Origin: Erwinia phyllosphaerae
Lineage (GTDB): Bacteria > Pseudomonadota > Gammaproteobacteria > Enterobacterales > Enterobacteriaceae
Assembly (NCBI RefSeq): GCF_019132875.1
Contig: NZ_JAHSPF010000004.1
Span: forward strand, 248,001 to 312,000
Direction of reading: 5' to 3'
Length of the DNA: 64,000 bases
Positions 33,653 to 42,041 of the stretch are shown piece after piece (position 1 is the first letter of the stretch; each line of letters begins with the position of its first letter). The position numbers and the translations under genes were made by a program. Under the pieces are notes generated by a model. The model saw only the letters and a program-made list of their open reading frames with translations. It did not search any database and was not told where the DNA came from.

Positions 33653-34979
33653 GCGCTTTCTCCTCGTTATGCTGTTGCCAGACGCATTTGCCGTTTACCC
33701 AGGTGCTGGCGATATTGCGATCGTCGCCCAGCGTCATTAATACAAAAAGCTTTTCCCAGATGTCACGGCTGTTGGCGCAGCGCATTTTTTGCAGTGCGGA
33801 AACTGCGGGATCGAGCACCACAAAATCGGCCTCTTTACCCGGATTGAAATTGCCGATCTGCTGATGCAGATCCAACGCCTGCGCGCCGCCCAGCGTGGCG
33901 TGATAAAAAGCTTCGCTGGCCGCCATTTTATAGTGCTGGAGCTGGCCGACCTTGTATGCCTCGCCCAGGGTTTGCAGCATGTTAAAAGTTGTTCCGGCCC
34001 CCACATCTGTTCCTATGCCCGTCTTCACGTTTTTTTCCCAACAGTGGTTTAATTTGAACAGCCCGCTGCCTAAAAACAGATTGGAGGTCGGGCAAAACGC
34101 TACGGAAGAGTCGGTATCGTGCAGGCAGTCCCACTCCTCTTCTTCCAGATGAATGCAGTGGGCAAACAGGCTGCGCCGTCCGGTCAGCTGATAATGGTGA
34201 TAAACATCCAGATAGCCGCTGCGCTCCGGGAAAAGCGCTTTTACCCAGGCGACCTCCTGCGGGTTCTCGCTCAGATGGGTATGCAGCCATGTATCGGGAT
34301 ACTCTTTTTTGAGCTGCTGAACCTTTTGCAGCAGCTCGGGAGAAGACGTTGGCGCAAAACGCGGCGTCAGCGCATAGCTGAGGCGGCCACGGTTATGCCA
34401 GCGTTCAATCAGCTCACGCGTTTGCTGATAGCTCTGTTCCGGCGTTTCGGTGAGATAATCCGGCGCGTGCCTGTCCATCATCACCTTGCCGGCAATCAGC
34501 CGCATGCCCAGACCCTCTGCCGCGCTGAATAAGGCATCTACGGACTGGGGATGCACCGTTCCAAATACCAGCGCGGTTGTGGTGCCGTTGCTCAACAGCT
34601 GATGTAAAAAGAAGGCGGACATCTTTGCCGCATGCAGCGGGCAGTGATACTGACTTTCAACCGGGAAAGTATATTGCTGCAGCCATTCGAGCAGCTGTTC
34701 GCCGTAAGCGCCTATCATTTCCGTTTGCGGGTAGTGAATGTGACAATCAACAAAGCCCGGAACGATAAGCTTACCGCGATAGTCGACTACCGCCGTTTCA
34801 TCGCCCAGCTGGTGACGTCCCTCTTCCCAGGCCTGTAGCGAAACAATTTTTCCTTCGTTCAGCAGCAGTAATCCGTCTTCAATATAGCGAGCCCGTTCAG
34901 CCAGCTGCTGCGGATCGCTAACCGTCGCGGTAATATCAAAAAAGCTGCCGCGCACGGCACGGGTAAAGGTGGGTAACAT
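33633..34979 (-). CDS. guaD: Guanine deaminase
   Basis: Zinc amidohydrolase that converts guanine to xanthine and ammonia. 448 residues. Metal and substrate residues are seen in PGFVDCHIHYPQ near 70-82, NGTTTALVFG, YALTPRFAPTSS near 205, HTHLSEN near 235, HCIHLEEEE near 278 and GIGTDVGAG near 330. It is the first gene of the guaD-xdhABC operon, feeding xanthine to the dehydrogenase. A TATAAT box (minus strand, 35020-35015) lies 35 bases upstream with a poor -35, which suggests an activator or a weak promoter, and three PurR-like boxes lie further up at 35123-35166. Confidence 0.93.
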   Translation of the reverse strand: MLPTFTRAVRGSFFDITATVSDPQQLAERARYIEDGLLLLNEGKIVSLQAWEEGRHQLGDETAVVDYRGKLIVPGFVDCHIHYPQTEMIGAYGEQLLEWLQQYTFPVESQYHCPLHAAKMSAFFLHQLLSNGTTTALVFGTVHPQSVDALFSAAEGLGMRLIAGKVMMDRHAPDYLTETPEQSYQQTRELIERWHNRGRLSYALTPRFAPTSSPELLQKVQQLKKEYPDTWLHTHLSENPQEVAWVKALFPERSGYLDVYHHYQLTGRRSLFAHCIHLEEEEWDCLHDTDSSVAFCPTSNLFLGSGLFKLNHCWEKNVKTGIGTDVGAGTTFNMLQTLGEAYKVGQLQHYKMAASEAFYHATLGGAQALDLHQQIGNFNPGKEADFVVLDPAVSALQKMRCANSRDIWEKLFVLMTLGDDRNIASTWVNGKCVWQQHNEEKAHDSVFA

Positions 34980-35361
34980 AGCGCTTCCTTTTATCGACGG
35001 ACGGCTGACAATTCATTATAGAAATAAATAGCAATTGTTATGCCAGGTCGGGAACATATAAATATTGCTTTATTTTCAATGAATTAAATAAAGAGCGCGC
35101 AAATACATTTTCATAAAGAGTCGCAATCGTATGCGCAAACGATTGCAAATATTAGCAACCGTTTGCCTGCCATTTTTCAGCGTCTTTTTTACTTTTTACT
35201 TCCTGCCAGTCATTTCTGCCTGCACCCTTTTCAGGCAACCTTGCCGCAGGACGCGCCAACATTGTGCAGATTAAGTTATTAATCAGAATTAATCCGACTT
35301 ATCAGCACGGCACCGAGATGTTATGGTGGTTTAAACCCAAAAAGCGTTGAGGAACAGTGAG
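34980..35361. other. 382-base divergent region between guaD and ydfG
   Basis: No gene is seen. The left part holds the guaD -10 element (35015-35020), the centre three PurR-like boxes (35123-35166), and the right part should contain the ydfG promoter; GAGGA at 35349-35353 is the ydfG ribosome binding site. Confidence 0.6.
35123..35166. promoter_or_regulatory. Cluster of three PurR/LacI-like boxes upstream of guaD
   Basis: GCAATCGTATGC (35123-35134), GCAAACGATTGC (35135-35146) and GCAACCGTTTGC (35155-35166) match the PurR core GCAAACGTTTGC at 10, 11 and 11 of 12 positions. The last two are exactly 20 bases apart, placing them on the same DNA face. PurR senses hypoxanthine and guanine, which suits a purine catabolic operon. 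The regulator identity is an inference. Confidence 0.55.
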
Positions 35362-36108
35362 ATGATTGTATTTGTTACTGGAGCCACTGCCGGTTTCGGC
35401 GAAAGCATTACCCGTCGTTTTATTGCTGAAGGCCATAAGGTAATCGCTACCGGTCGCCGTGAAGAGCGTCTGAAAAAGCTGAAAGAAGAGCTGGGCGCTA
35501 ACCTTTATACGTTGCAGCTTGACGTGCGCAACCGCGCCGCCATTGAAGAAGCGCTGGCGCAGCTGCCGACGGAATGGCGCAATATCGACGTGCTGGTTAA
35601 CAATGCGGGACTGGCGTTAGGTATTGAACCGGCGCATAAAGCCAGCGTGGATGACTGGGATGCGATGATCGATACCAATAATAAAGGCCTGGTCTATATG
35701 ACTCGCGCCGTACTGCCCGCCATGGTGGAACGCAATGTCGGCCATATTATTAACCTGGGTTCCATTGCCGGTCTGTGGCCTTATCAGGGCGGCAACGTCT
35801 ATGGTGCTACCAAGGCTTTTGTACGCCAGTTCAGCCTGAACCTGCGCACGGATCTGCACGGCACGGCACTGCGCGTGACCGATATCGAGCCGGGCCTGGT
35901 AGGCGGAACAGAATTTTCTAACGTTCGTTTTAAAGGCGATGATGCTAAAGCAGACAGCGTATATGACGGCACCGAGCCGTTAACCGCCGAAGACGTTACC
36001 GAAGCGGTCTGGTGGGTTGCTACGCTGCCGAAACACGTAAACATCAATACGCTGGAGATGATGCCGGTTGCCCAGACGGTAGCCGGACTGAAAGTGCACA
36101 AGGCGTAA
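35362..36108 (+). CDS. ydfG: NADP-dependent 3-hydroxy acid dehydrogenase YdfG
   Basis: Classical SDR that oxidises L-allo-threonine, serine and 3-hydroxypropionate-type substrates and reduces malonic semialdehyde. 248 residues from the ATG at 35362, as in E. coli YdfG. Cofactor loop VTGATAGFGE at residues 5-14, the NADP-selecting GRREERL, NNAG near 80, and the YGATK catalytic pair near 147. The C-terminal half (DIEPGLVGGTEFSNVRFKG) is almost identical to the E. coli protein. In E. coli its divergent neighbour is dcp; here dcp is about 8 kb to the left. A hairpin (36133-36160) follows. Confidence 0.93.
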   Translation: MIVFVTGATAGFGESITRRFIAEGHKVIATGRREERLKKLKEELGANLYTLQLDVRNRAAIEEALAQLPTEWRNIDVLVNNAGLALGIEPAHKASVDDWDAMIDTNNKGLVYMTRAVLPAMVERNVGHIINLGSIAGLWPYQGGNVYGATKAFVRQFSLNLRTDLHGTALRVTDIEPGLVGGTEFSNVRFKGDDAKADSVYDGTEPLTAEDVTEAVWWVATLPKHVNINTLEMMPVAQTVAGLKVHKA

Positions 36109-36132
36109 GACTACGCTTTTTTGCAGGTTACA

Positions 36133-36160
36133 AGCTGATGGTGAAGGGTTACCATCAGCT
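36133..36160 (+). terminator. Hairpin downstream of ydfG
   Basis: AGCTGATGGT and ACCATCAGCT pair perfectly over ten bases around GAAGGGTT, 24 bases after the ydfG stop. Only a short TTTAAATT follows, so it is a moderate terminator. Confidence 0.6.
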
Positions 36161-36353
36161 TTAAATTCCAGAATGTTGTAGTTAGCTGTTTTAATGCTGC
36201 CCCGCTCCAGCCGCTGCCTGCGTCACCTCTAAATTTTTTTAAAATCAATACTTGCTTAAGTGATATAAGAACATATCAATGTGAGAATTTTGGGAACTGT
36301 GCGCCTGATGTCCAGGGCAGGATAGTTAATTTATTGATTTCAGGTAACAATTC

Positions 36354-37655
36354 ATGCGAAAGCTTTTTATTCAGTTTTATCTGCTGCTGTTCGTTTGCTT
36401 TCTGGTGATGGCGATGCTGGTTGGGCTGGTCTATAAATTCACCGCCGAACGCGCTGGTCGTGAGTCAATGGATGACCTGATGAAAAGCTCGCTTTATTTA
36501 ATGCGCAGCGAACTACGTGAAATTCCTCCGCGCGACTGGGATAAGACCATCGATAACCTGGATCTTAATCTCTCTTTTAAGCTGCATATAGAGCCGATGA
36601 GCAAGTATCAGCTCGACCCTGCCACTATGCGCCGTTTACGCGCTGGTGGTATTGTCGCGCTGGACGACGAATACACCTTTTTACAGCATATTCCGCGCAG
36701 TCACTATGTGCTGGCCGTCGGGCCTATCCCCTACCTCTTTTTTCTGCATGAAATGCGCATTCTGGATATCGTGCTGCTGGCTTTTATCGGTATATCGCTG
36801 GCGCTGCCGGTGTTTATCTGGATGCGGCCCCACTGGAAAGAGATGCTGCGGCTGGAGTCGGCCGCGCAGCGTTTTGGTCAGGGGCATCTGGACGAGCGTA
36901 TTCACTTTGACAGCGCCTCCAGCCTGTTTCGGCTTGGCGTTGCCTTTAACCAGATGGCCGATAACATCAATACGCTGGTCGTCAGCAAAAAACAGCTGAT
37001 TGACGGCATCGCGCACGAGCTGAGAACGCCGCTGGTGCGTCTGCGCTACCGGCTGGAGATGAGCGACAACCTTACCGACAGCGAAGCCGCCGCGCTGAAC
37101 CGGGACATTGGTCAGCTGGAGTCGCTGATTGAAGAGCTACTGACCTATGCCCGCCTGGACAGGCCGAAAGTCGACCTGAACCTGCAGTCGCTGGATCTGG
37201 CCGCGTGGCTGAGCGAAAGGCTGGATGATATCCGCTCGGTGCATCCTGACTTTACCGTCGAGCTGGATACGCCACAGCGGCAAAACATGGGCGTGGCGGA
37301 TACCCGGCTGATGGAGCGCGTGCTGGATAATCTGGTGAATAATGCGCTGCGCTATGCCGACCGGCGCCTGCGTGTTGGACTCTGGTTTGATGGCAATACG
37401 GCCTGTCTGCAGGTTGAAGACGACGGCCCCGGCATTCCGCAAGCCGAGCGCGAGCGCGTATTTGAGCCTTTTGTCCGTCTGGATCCCAGCCGCGATCGCG
37501 CAACCGGCGGCTGCGGGCTTGGGCTGGCAATTGTTCATTCCGTGGCGCAGGCCTTTGGCGGCTATGTACTGATTGATACCAGCCCGCTGGGCGGCGCCAG
37601 CGTTCGCTTTTGCTGGCCGGTTGATTTACCCTTATCTTCTCCCCGCGCTGCCTGA
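36354..37655 (+). CDS. rstB: Two-component sensor histidine kinase RstB
   Basis: Inner membrane sensor kinase, 433 residues as in E. coli. A first membrane helix at about 7-28, a periplasmic sensor of about 105 residues, a second helix near 136-156, a HAMP linker, and the DHp helix with the phospho-accepting His221 in GIAHELRTPL. The ATPase domain has DNLVNNALRYA (N box), EDDGPGIP (G1), FEPFVRLD (F) and GGCGLGLAIV (G2). The start has AGGTAA upstream. Its partner rstA, normally just upstream, is not here: 245 non-coding bases separate it from ydfG. The M32 carboxypeptidase gene follows after 28 bases and may be cotranscribed. Confidence 0.92.
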   Translation: MRKLFIQFYLLLFVCFLVMAMLVGLVYKFTAERAGRESMDDLMKSSLYLMRSELREIPPRDWDKTIDNLDLNLSFKLHIEPMSKYQLDPATMRRLRAGGIVALDDEYTFLQHIPRSHYVLAVGPIPYLFFLHEMRILDIVLLAFIGISLALPVFIWMRPHWKEMLRLESAAQRFGQGHLDERIHFDSASSLFRLGVAFNQMADNINTLVVSKKQLIDGIAHELRTPLVRLRYRLEMSDNLTDSEAAALNRDIGQLESLIEELLTYARLDRPKVDLNLQSLDLAAWLSERLDDIRSVHPDFTVELDTPQRQNMGVADTRLMERVLDNLVNNALRYADRRLRVGLWFDGNTACLQVEDDGPGIPQAERERVFEPFVRLDPSRDRATGGCGLGLAIVHSVAQAFGGYVLIDTSPLGGASVRFCWPVDLPLSSPRAA

Positions 37656-37683
37656 CGGCGCCACGACAACGTAAAGGATCACT

Positions 37684-39171
37684 ATGTCATCCGCTTATGC
37701 AGATTTGACCCGCACATTTACCCGGCTTTCCCGCTTTAGCCATCTTTCCGCGATTACCGGCTGGGATATGATGACCATGATGCCGCCAGGCGGCAGCAGT
37801 GCACGCGGCGCGGCGCTGGCCGAGCTGAGCGTACTTAAACATGAAATTCTGACCGATAAAAAAGTGGCGCAGTGGCTGGAAGCGGCCGCCAGTGAGAATC
37901 TGAATGATGTTGAGCAGGCAAACCTGCTGGAGATGCGCCGTGCTTATCAGCAGGCCGCGCTGCTCCCGGCTTCGCTGGTCGAAGAGAAATCCATCGTCGG
38001 TTCCCGCTGCGAACACGCCTGGCGGGAGCAGCGCCCGGCCAATGACTGGCAGGGTTTTGCCGCTAATCTGAAAGAAGTAGTCAGGCTGAGCCGCCAGGAA
38101 GCGGAGCTACGTGCGCAGGCGAACGGCTGCTCGCGTTATGATGCGTTACTGGATCTCTACGAGCCGGGAATGACCAGCGCTAAGCTGGATGCCACGTTTG
38201 GCGAGCTGAAAGAGTGGCTGCCTTCGCTGCTGAACCGCATTGTTGAAAAGCAGGCCAGACAGCCTGTTGACGTGCCTGTTGGACCTTTTGCCATTGAGTC
38301 GCAAAAGCAGCTGGGCCAGACGCTGATGAAGCTGCTGAACTTCGATTTTAACGCCGGTCGTCTGGACGTCAGCGCGCATCCTTTCTGCGGCGGCGTGCCG
38401 GAAGATGTTCGTATTACCACGCGTTACAATGCCAACGAATTTATCAGCGCGATGATGGGCGTCATCCATGAAACCGGTCACGCCTGCTACGAGCAAAACC
38501 TGCCAAAGCAGTGGGCTGGTCAACCCGTCGCGCTGGCCCGCTCAACGGCCATTCACGAGTCGCAAAGCCTGTTTTTTGAAAAACAGCTGGGTCGCAGCCG
38601 GGAGTTCCTGAGCCTGCTGCTGCCGCAGGTAAAAACGTTGATGGGCGACCAGCCCGCGCTGGAAGAGGCGAACTTTATCGCGCTCAACCAGCGCGTTAAG
38701 CCAGGCCTGATCCGCGTTGATGCGGATGAGGTAAGCTATCCGGCGCATATTATCTTACGTTATGAGATTGAACGCGCGCTGATCGAAGACGACATCGAAG
38801 TGGACGACATCCCGGCGCTGTGGCAGGAAAAAATGCAGGCATTGCTGGGGCTGGATACCAGCGGCAATTACCGCGACGGCTGCATGCAGGATATCCACTG
38901 GACCGACGGTGCCTTTGGTTATTTTCCTACCTATACGCTGGGCGCAATGTACGCGGCGCAACTTTTTCAGAGCGTGAAAAAGGCGCTGCCGCAGGTTCAG
39001 AGCGAGCTGCGTGAAGGCAATTTGCAGCCGATCTTCGACTGGCTACAGCAGAATATCTGGCAGCACGGTAGCCGCTTCAGCACAAGCCAACTTATTGAAA
39101 ACGCTACGGGTGAGGCACTTAATCCGGCCTTTTTCCGTCAGCATTTAGAAAGCCGCTACCTGGCCGACTGA
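37684..39171 (+). CDS. Carboxypeptidase M32 (thermostable carboxypeptidase family)
   Basis: Zinc carboxypeptidase with broad specificity that removes C-terminal residues from peptides, cytoplasmic. 495 residues, the usual size. The zinc motif HETGH is at 262-266; other family signatures are HPFCGG near 232, DVRITTRY near 241, and HESQSLFFEKQLGR near 301. AAAGGAT precedes the ATG. It lies 28 bases after rstB, and a terminator (39184-39212) follows. No link between the kinase and the peptidase is known to me. Confidence 0.92.
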   Translation: MSSAYADLTRTFTRLSRFSHLSAITGWDMMTMMPPGGSSARGAALAELSVLKHEILTDKKVAQWLEAAASENLNDVEQANLLEMRRAYQQAALLPASLVEEKSIVGSRCEHAWREQRPANDWQGFAANLKEVVRLSRQEAELRAQANGCSRYDALLDLYEPGMTSAKLDATFGELKEWLPSLLNRIVEKQARQPVDVPVGPFAIESQKQLGQTLMKLLNFDFNAGRLDVSAHPFCGGVPEDVRITTRYNANEFISAMMGVIHETGHACYEQNLPKQWAGQPVALARSTAIHESQSLFFEKQLGRSREFLSLLLPQVKTLMGDQPALEEANFIALNQRVKPGLIRVDADEVSYPAHIILRYEIERALIEDDIEVDDIPALWQEKMQALLGLDTSGNYRDGCMQDIHWTDGAFGYFPTYTLGAMYAAQLFQSVKKALPQVQSELREGNLQPIFDWLQQNIWQHGSRFSTSQLIENATGEALNPAFFRQHLESRYLAD

Positions 39172-39183
39172 TCCCGTCCCGTC

Positions 39184-39212
39184 AGGCCCGCTCCGTTATG
39201 TAGCGGGCCTTT
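39184..39212 (+). terminator. Terminator of the M32 carboxypeptidase gene
   Basis: AGGCCCGCT (39184-39192) and AGCGGGCCT (39202-39210) are perfect complements, with only a short T stretch after the stem. It lies 12 bases after the stop codon. Confidence 0.7.
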
Positions 39213-39213
39213 G

Positions 39214-39227
39214 TACAATCGGTAACA
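39214..39227 (+). promoter_or_regulatory. Candidate RstA box in the asr promoter
   Basis: TACAATCGGTAACA matches 9 of the 11 or 12 fixed positions of the E. coli RstA consensus (TACATNTNGTTACA). A -10-like TATAGT is at 39270-39275 and no good -35 is present, so the box would be centred near -60, a usual place for an activator. In E. coli asr is a known RstA target. Confidence 0.45.
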
Positions 39228-39331
39228 CGCCGATACCAATCACTCACGGAAAGCCGTGCGCCCTTCCCTTATAGTCTCTTCACCGGCCCCGCAGTGGGCT
39301 GACAATGAAAATAAACTTTGAGGGTTTTGCA

Positions 39332-39853
39332 ATGAAAAAATTATTCGCTCTGGTTGTAGCCGCTGCTATGGGTATCTCTTCAGTTGCTTTCGCTGCTGAA
39401 ACCACCGCCGCGCCAGCCACTACTGCACCAGCTGCTACTACTACCGCTGCGCCAGCTCATGCTGCCAAGCATCACAAAGCACATAAAAAAGCGGCTCAGA
39501 AAGCGCAGGCTGCCAAAAAGCACAAAAAAGCAGCTAAAAAACCTGTAGCGCAGAAAGCTCAGGCTGCTAAAAAAGTACACCACAAGAAAGCCGCTGCACA
39601 GAAAGCTCAGGCTGCTAAAAAAGTACACCACAAGAAAGCCGCTGCACAGAAAGCTCAGGCTGCTAAAAAAGTGCACCACAAAAAAGCCGCTGCACAGAAA
39701 GCTCAGGCTGCTAAAAAAGTGCACCACAAGAAAGCCGTAGCGCAGAAAGCTCAGGCAGCTAAAAAAGTGCACCACAAAAAACCTGCTGCACAGAAAGCAC
39801 AGGCTGCTAAAAAACTGCACCACAAAAAAGCCGCTAAGAAAGCTGCTAAATAA
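39332..39853 (+). CDS. asr: Acid shock protein Asr with expanded repeats
   Basis: Periplasmic, very basic protein induced by low pH in E. coli. 173 residues from the ATG at 39332 (GAGGG upstream); an in-frame ATG at 39305 would break the signal peptide. Residues 1-21 are a signal peptide ending SVAFA, then an Ala/Thr/Pro stretch typical of Asr, then six near-perfect repeats of 16 residues ([16 protein letters not shown] type), coded by 48-base direct repeats at 39545-39832. E. coli Asr is about 100 residues, so this copy is repeat-expanded. Lys and His content fits proton or anion buffering. It is followed by ydgU and ydgD, the same order as in E. coli. Confidence 0.9.
   Translation: MKKLFALVVAAAMGISSVAFAAETTAAPATTAPAATTTAAPAHAAKHHKAHKKAAQKAQAAKKHKKAAKKPVAQKAQAAKKVHHKKAAAQKAQAAKKVHHKKAAAQKAQAAKKVHHKKAAAQKAQAAKKVHHKKAVAQKAQAAKKVHHKKPAAQKAQAAKKLHHKKAAKKAAK
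39545..39832 (+). repeat. Six 48-base tandem repeats inside asr
   Basis: The units code for 16 residues each. Units two to four are identical in protein and nearly so in DNA; units one, five and six differ by single residues (Val for Ala, Pro for Ala, Leu for Val). Being multiples of three, copy number changes keep the frame, so length variation between strains is expected. Confidence 0.9.
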
Positions 39854-39890
39854 GAGTTTAAACGGGCCTTCACCTTAGTCTGTTAACACA

Positions 39891-39920
39891 AACACCCGGT
39901 ACGTCCGGGTGTTTCTTTTC
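39891..39920 (+). terminator. Terminator of asr
   Basis: AACACCCGG (39891-39899) and CCGGGTGTT (39905-39913) pair perfectly around TACGT and are followed by TCTTTTC. It lies about 40 bases after asr and directly before the ydgU ribosome binding site. Confidence 0.8.
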
Positions 39921-39931
39921 TGGAGTATCGA

Positions 39932-40015
39932 ATGATGGTGCGGCGCTATTTATTCGAAATTATCCTGGGTTTTATGATCATCTGTGGCCTGATCGCCTTC
40001 AGTTTTTACCTGTAA
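39932..40015 (+). CDS. ydgU: Small inner membrane protein YdgU
   Basis: A 27-residue protein, one hydrophobic helix with an N-terminal MMVRRYLFEI and a C-terminal FSFYL. GGAGT lies eight bases before the ATG at 39932; the next ATG at 39935 is also possible. In E. coli a 27-residue membrane protein gene, ydgU, lies at the same place between asr and ydgD, which is the main reason for this call. Its function is unknown. It is just after the asr terminator, so expression may need read-through or its own promoter. Confidence 0.72.
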   Translation: MMVRRYLFEIILGFMIICGLIAFSFYL

Positions 40016-40113
40016 CTGGCGCAGTCTGAACTTCCCTTTTAGCACTATCCGTCTATAGTTACTGGGTTATTACCCCCTGCACCGTCCTTAAAATCCTCCA
40101 CTCAGAGAGAGAT

Positions 40114-40917
40114 ATGCGCCTGAAAGCTGTTTTTTTAATAGGATGTTTAGCTTTTTCATTTTGTAGCCACGCTGATGATGATGCTGAAAGCGCCCGGGAC
40201 GTCACCACGCTATTTTTTGGCAAGGACGATCGCCAGCCGGTAACCGAAACAGCAAGCCAGCCGTGGGAAGCCATTGGCCAGCTGGAAACCGCCAGCGGCA
40301 ATCTGTGCAGCGCCACGCTGATTTCTCCCCATCTGGCCCTGACCGCCGGACACTGTCTGCTGGCACCGCCCGGCAAGATCGATAAGGTCATTGCGATACG
40401 CTTTATTGCCCATAACGGCAACTGGCGCTATGAAATTCACGATGTAGAAACGCGAGTCGATCCCGCTTTAGGCAAAAAACTCAAGGCTGACGGCGACGGC
40501 TGGATCGTGCCTTCTTCTGCCGCGCCTTATGACTACGGCCTGGTTATTCTGCATAACCCTCCTTCCGGCATTACGCCCGTACCGCTGTTTGACGGCAGCC
40601 GCAGCGAATTAACCGCCGCGCTGAAAACGCAGCAGCGTCGCGTGACCCAGGCCGGCTATCCCGAGGATCACCTGGATACGCTTTACTCACACACTAACTG
40701 CCTGATCACGGGATGGGCGCAGAAAAACGTCTTGTCGCACCAGTGTGATACATTGCCAGGCGACAGCGGTTCACCGCTGCTGTTAAAAAGCGATAACGGC
40801 TGGCAGCTGATTGGCGTGCAGAGTTCAGCGCCGGCGGCAAAAGATCGCTATGAAGCCGACAATCGGGCGATTGCCGTTACCGCCTTTCGCGATAATCTGG
40901 AAGCGCTGGCGCAATGA
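40114..40917 (+). CDS. ydgD: Trypsin-like serine protease YdgD
   Basis: Putative periplasmic serine endopeptidase of the S1/V8 type. 267 residues with a signal peptide ending CSHA (about residue 20). The catalytic triad is visible: His80 in LTAGHC, Asp140 in PYDYGLV and Ser218 in GDSGSPL. Cys residues near each motif may form disulfides. The start has GAGAGAG upstream. It follows asr-ydgU as in E. coli. The natural substrate is unknown; in E. coli it has been linked only by position to acid stress. Confidence 0.88.
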   Translation: MRLKAVFLIGCLAFSFCSHADDDAESARDVTTLFFGKDDRQPVTETASQPWEAIGQLETASGNLCSATLISPHLALTAGHCLLAPPGKIDKVIAIRFIAHNGNWRYEIHDVETRVDPALGKKLKADGDGWIVPSSAAPYDYGLVILHNPPSGITPVPLFDGSRSELTAALKTQQRRVTQAGYPEDHLDTLYSHTNCLITGWAQKNVLSHQCDTLPGDSGSPLLLKSDNGWQLIGVQSSAPAAKDRYEADNRAIAVTAFRDNLEALAQ

Positions 40918-41313
40918 TGATCGGTAAATGTTTTTACGGCACAGCTTAAGCTTGTCGGCACACTATCGTACTCCAGCCAGGCAGTTGCTAACTGGAGTAC
41001 GAATCAGCTCCCTTTTTTATATCACACCATCCATTTTTATCTGAAATAATAAACAGAGAAAATCGGCAATCCTCTCCTGGCTGTACATCATCTTAATTAA
41101 GAGAATTAAATTTATTTTAAATTTTATTTCCACTCTTTCACCAGATATAGTAAACAAACCAGAATCACCATTACTTTTCTCATAACCTACACGGTATAAG
41201 GTGAATTAAGCAATTATCACCACATCTTGCTTATGGCATTTTCACAGCAGCGCCAAACCAATGTATGATTATAAAAATTTCGACTTGAACAAATATTTAA
41301 AAGAGAGGGAATT
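40918..41313. other. 396-base AT-rich intergenic region after ydgD
   Basis: It holds a perfect inverted repeat, TCGTACTCCAG (40966-40976) and CTGGAGTACGA (40992-41002), followed ten bases later by a run of six T, which may end ydgD transcription. From about 41020 on the DNA turns strongly AT-rich up to the orphan gene at 41314. No other gene is seen. Confidence 0.6.
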
Positions 41314-41988
41314 TTGTTTAAACCATTCCAAAACAGCACGCATTCCCAGCCTTTTAAGTGGGACGGGAATATAACATTAAATGCTCCTGTTAACCAGGTG
41401 CAATTCTTCGAATCTTTTGAGCGCCGTCTTAAAAAGACTATTTTTGAAAGTAGCTTCAACTATTCATCCGGCGAAATCAACGAAGCGATGAAATGTGATT
41501 TAAACAGAATAAATTATTTTATAAATGGACAGCCTGTATGTGTGCCTTACAGTAAAGAATTAAGCTTAGAGAAATTTATTTTGACCGCGCAGCAACTCAA
41601 TGCTGGCTGGCTGGATGAACATCTCCCTTTACTTTCTACAATCCTGCATCAAGGCCTGATGGTTGATATTTTAGACTCAATAAATTATTGGGAAACTGCC
41701 AGCAGAGAAAAATTATCGTTAAAAATGGTATCGACTGACTCTAAAAACAATACATTATCTATTTATATTAACACTTCTGGGGAGATAAAATTTATTGCAG
41801 CCGGTAAAATTAATAATATCATTACTGAAGATTTCAAAGTTTTGTGTGTAGATCGATACAAAAGTGAAATTGAAATGCAAATAACCTTCTTGTTAATTAG
41901 AGGACAGAAAGGCAGTGGTATGTTTATAAGTAGACGTAACCCAGCAGACCACGCTCAGTTACGTCTTTATAATCTGAAGCCCGTTTGA
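41314..41988 (+). CDS. Orphan hypothetical protein in AT-rich island
   Basis: A 224-residue protein that I do not recognise. It starts with TTG at 41314, preceded by GAGAGGGAA at good spacing; no in-frame ATG lies near. It is soluble, with no signal peptide or membrane helix, and shows a mixture of helices (LEKFILTAQQLNAGWLDEHLP) and later beta-rich segments (NTLSIYINTSGEIKFIAAGK, EMQITFLLIRG) ending in a basic tail. Base and codon use (many AAA, AAT, ATT, TTA) is unlike the neighbours, a sign of horizontal transfer. It is followed by two perfect hairpins (42007-42037 and 42042-42079) and converges on hrpA. A secreted effector, a toxin or an immunity protein are all possible; nothing proves any. 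Confidence 0.6.
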   Translation: MFKPFQNSTHSQPFKWDGNITLNAPVNQVQFFESFERRLKKTIFESSFNYSSGEINEAMKCDLNRINYFINGQPVCVPYSKELSLEKFILTAQQLNAGWLDEHLPLLSTILHQGLMVDILDSINYWETASREKLSLKMVSTDSKNNTLSIYINTSGEIKFIAAGKINNIITEDFKVLCVDRYKSEIEMQITFLLIRGQKGSGMFISRRNPADHAQLRLYNLKPV

Positions 41989-42041
41989 TACTCCGACCAA
42001 ATTCGCGAATGAACTTAAAAAGAAGCCCCGTTCATTCTCCT

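Noticed and set aside
39380-39823. 147-codon antisense frame opposite asr with repeated Phe/Ser blocks
   Set aside because: It is the complement of the asr repeats; the sense frame has a signal peptide and a known family.
39545-39832. Regular direct repeats that could suggest a CRISPR array
   Set aside because: The repeats are contiguous, 48 bases and in frame inside asr; there are no unique spacers and no cas genes.
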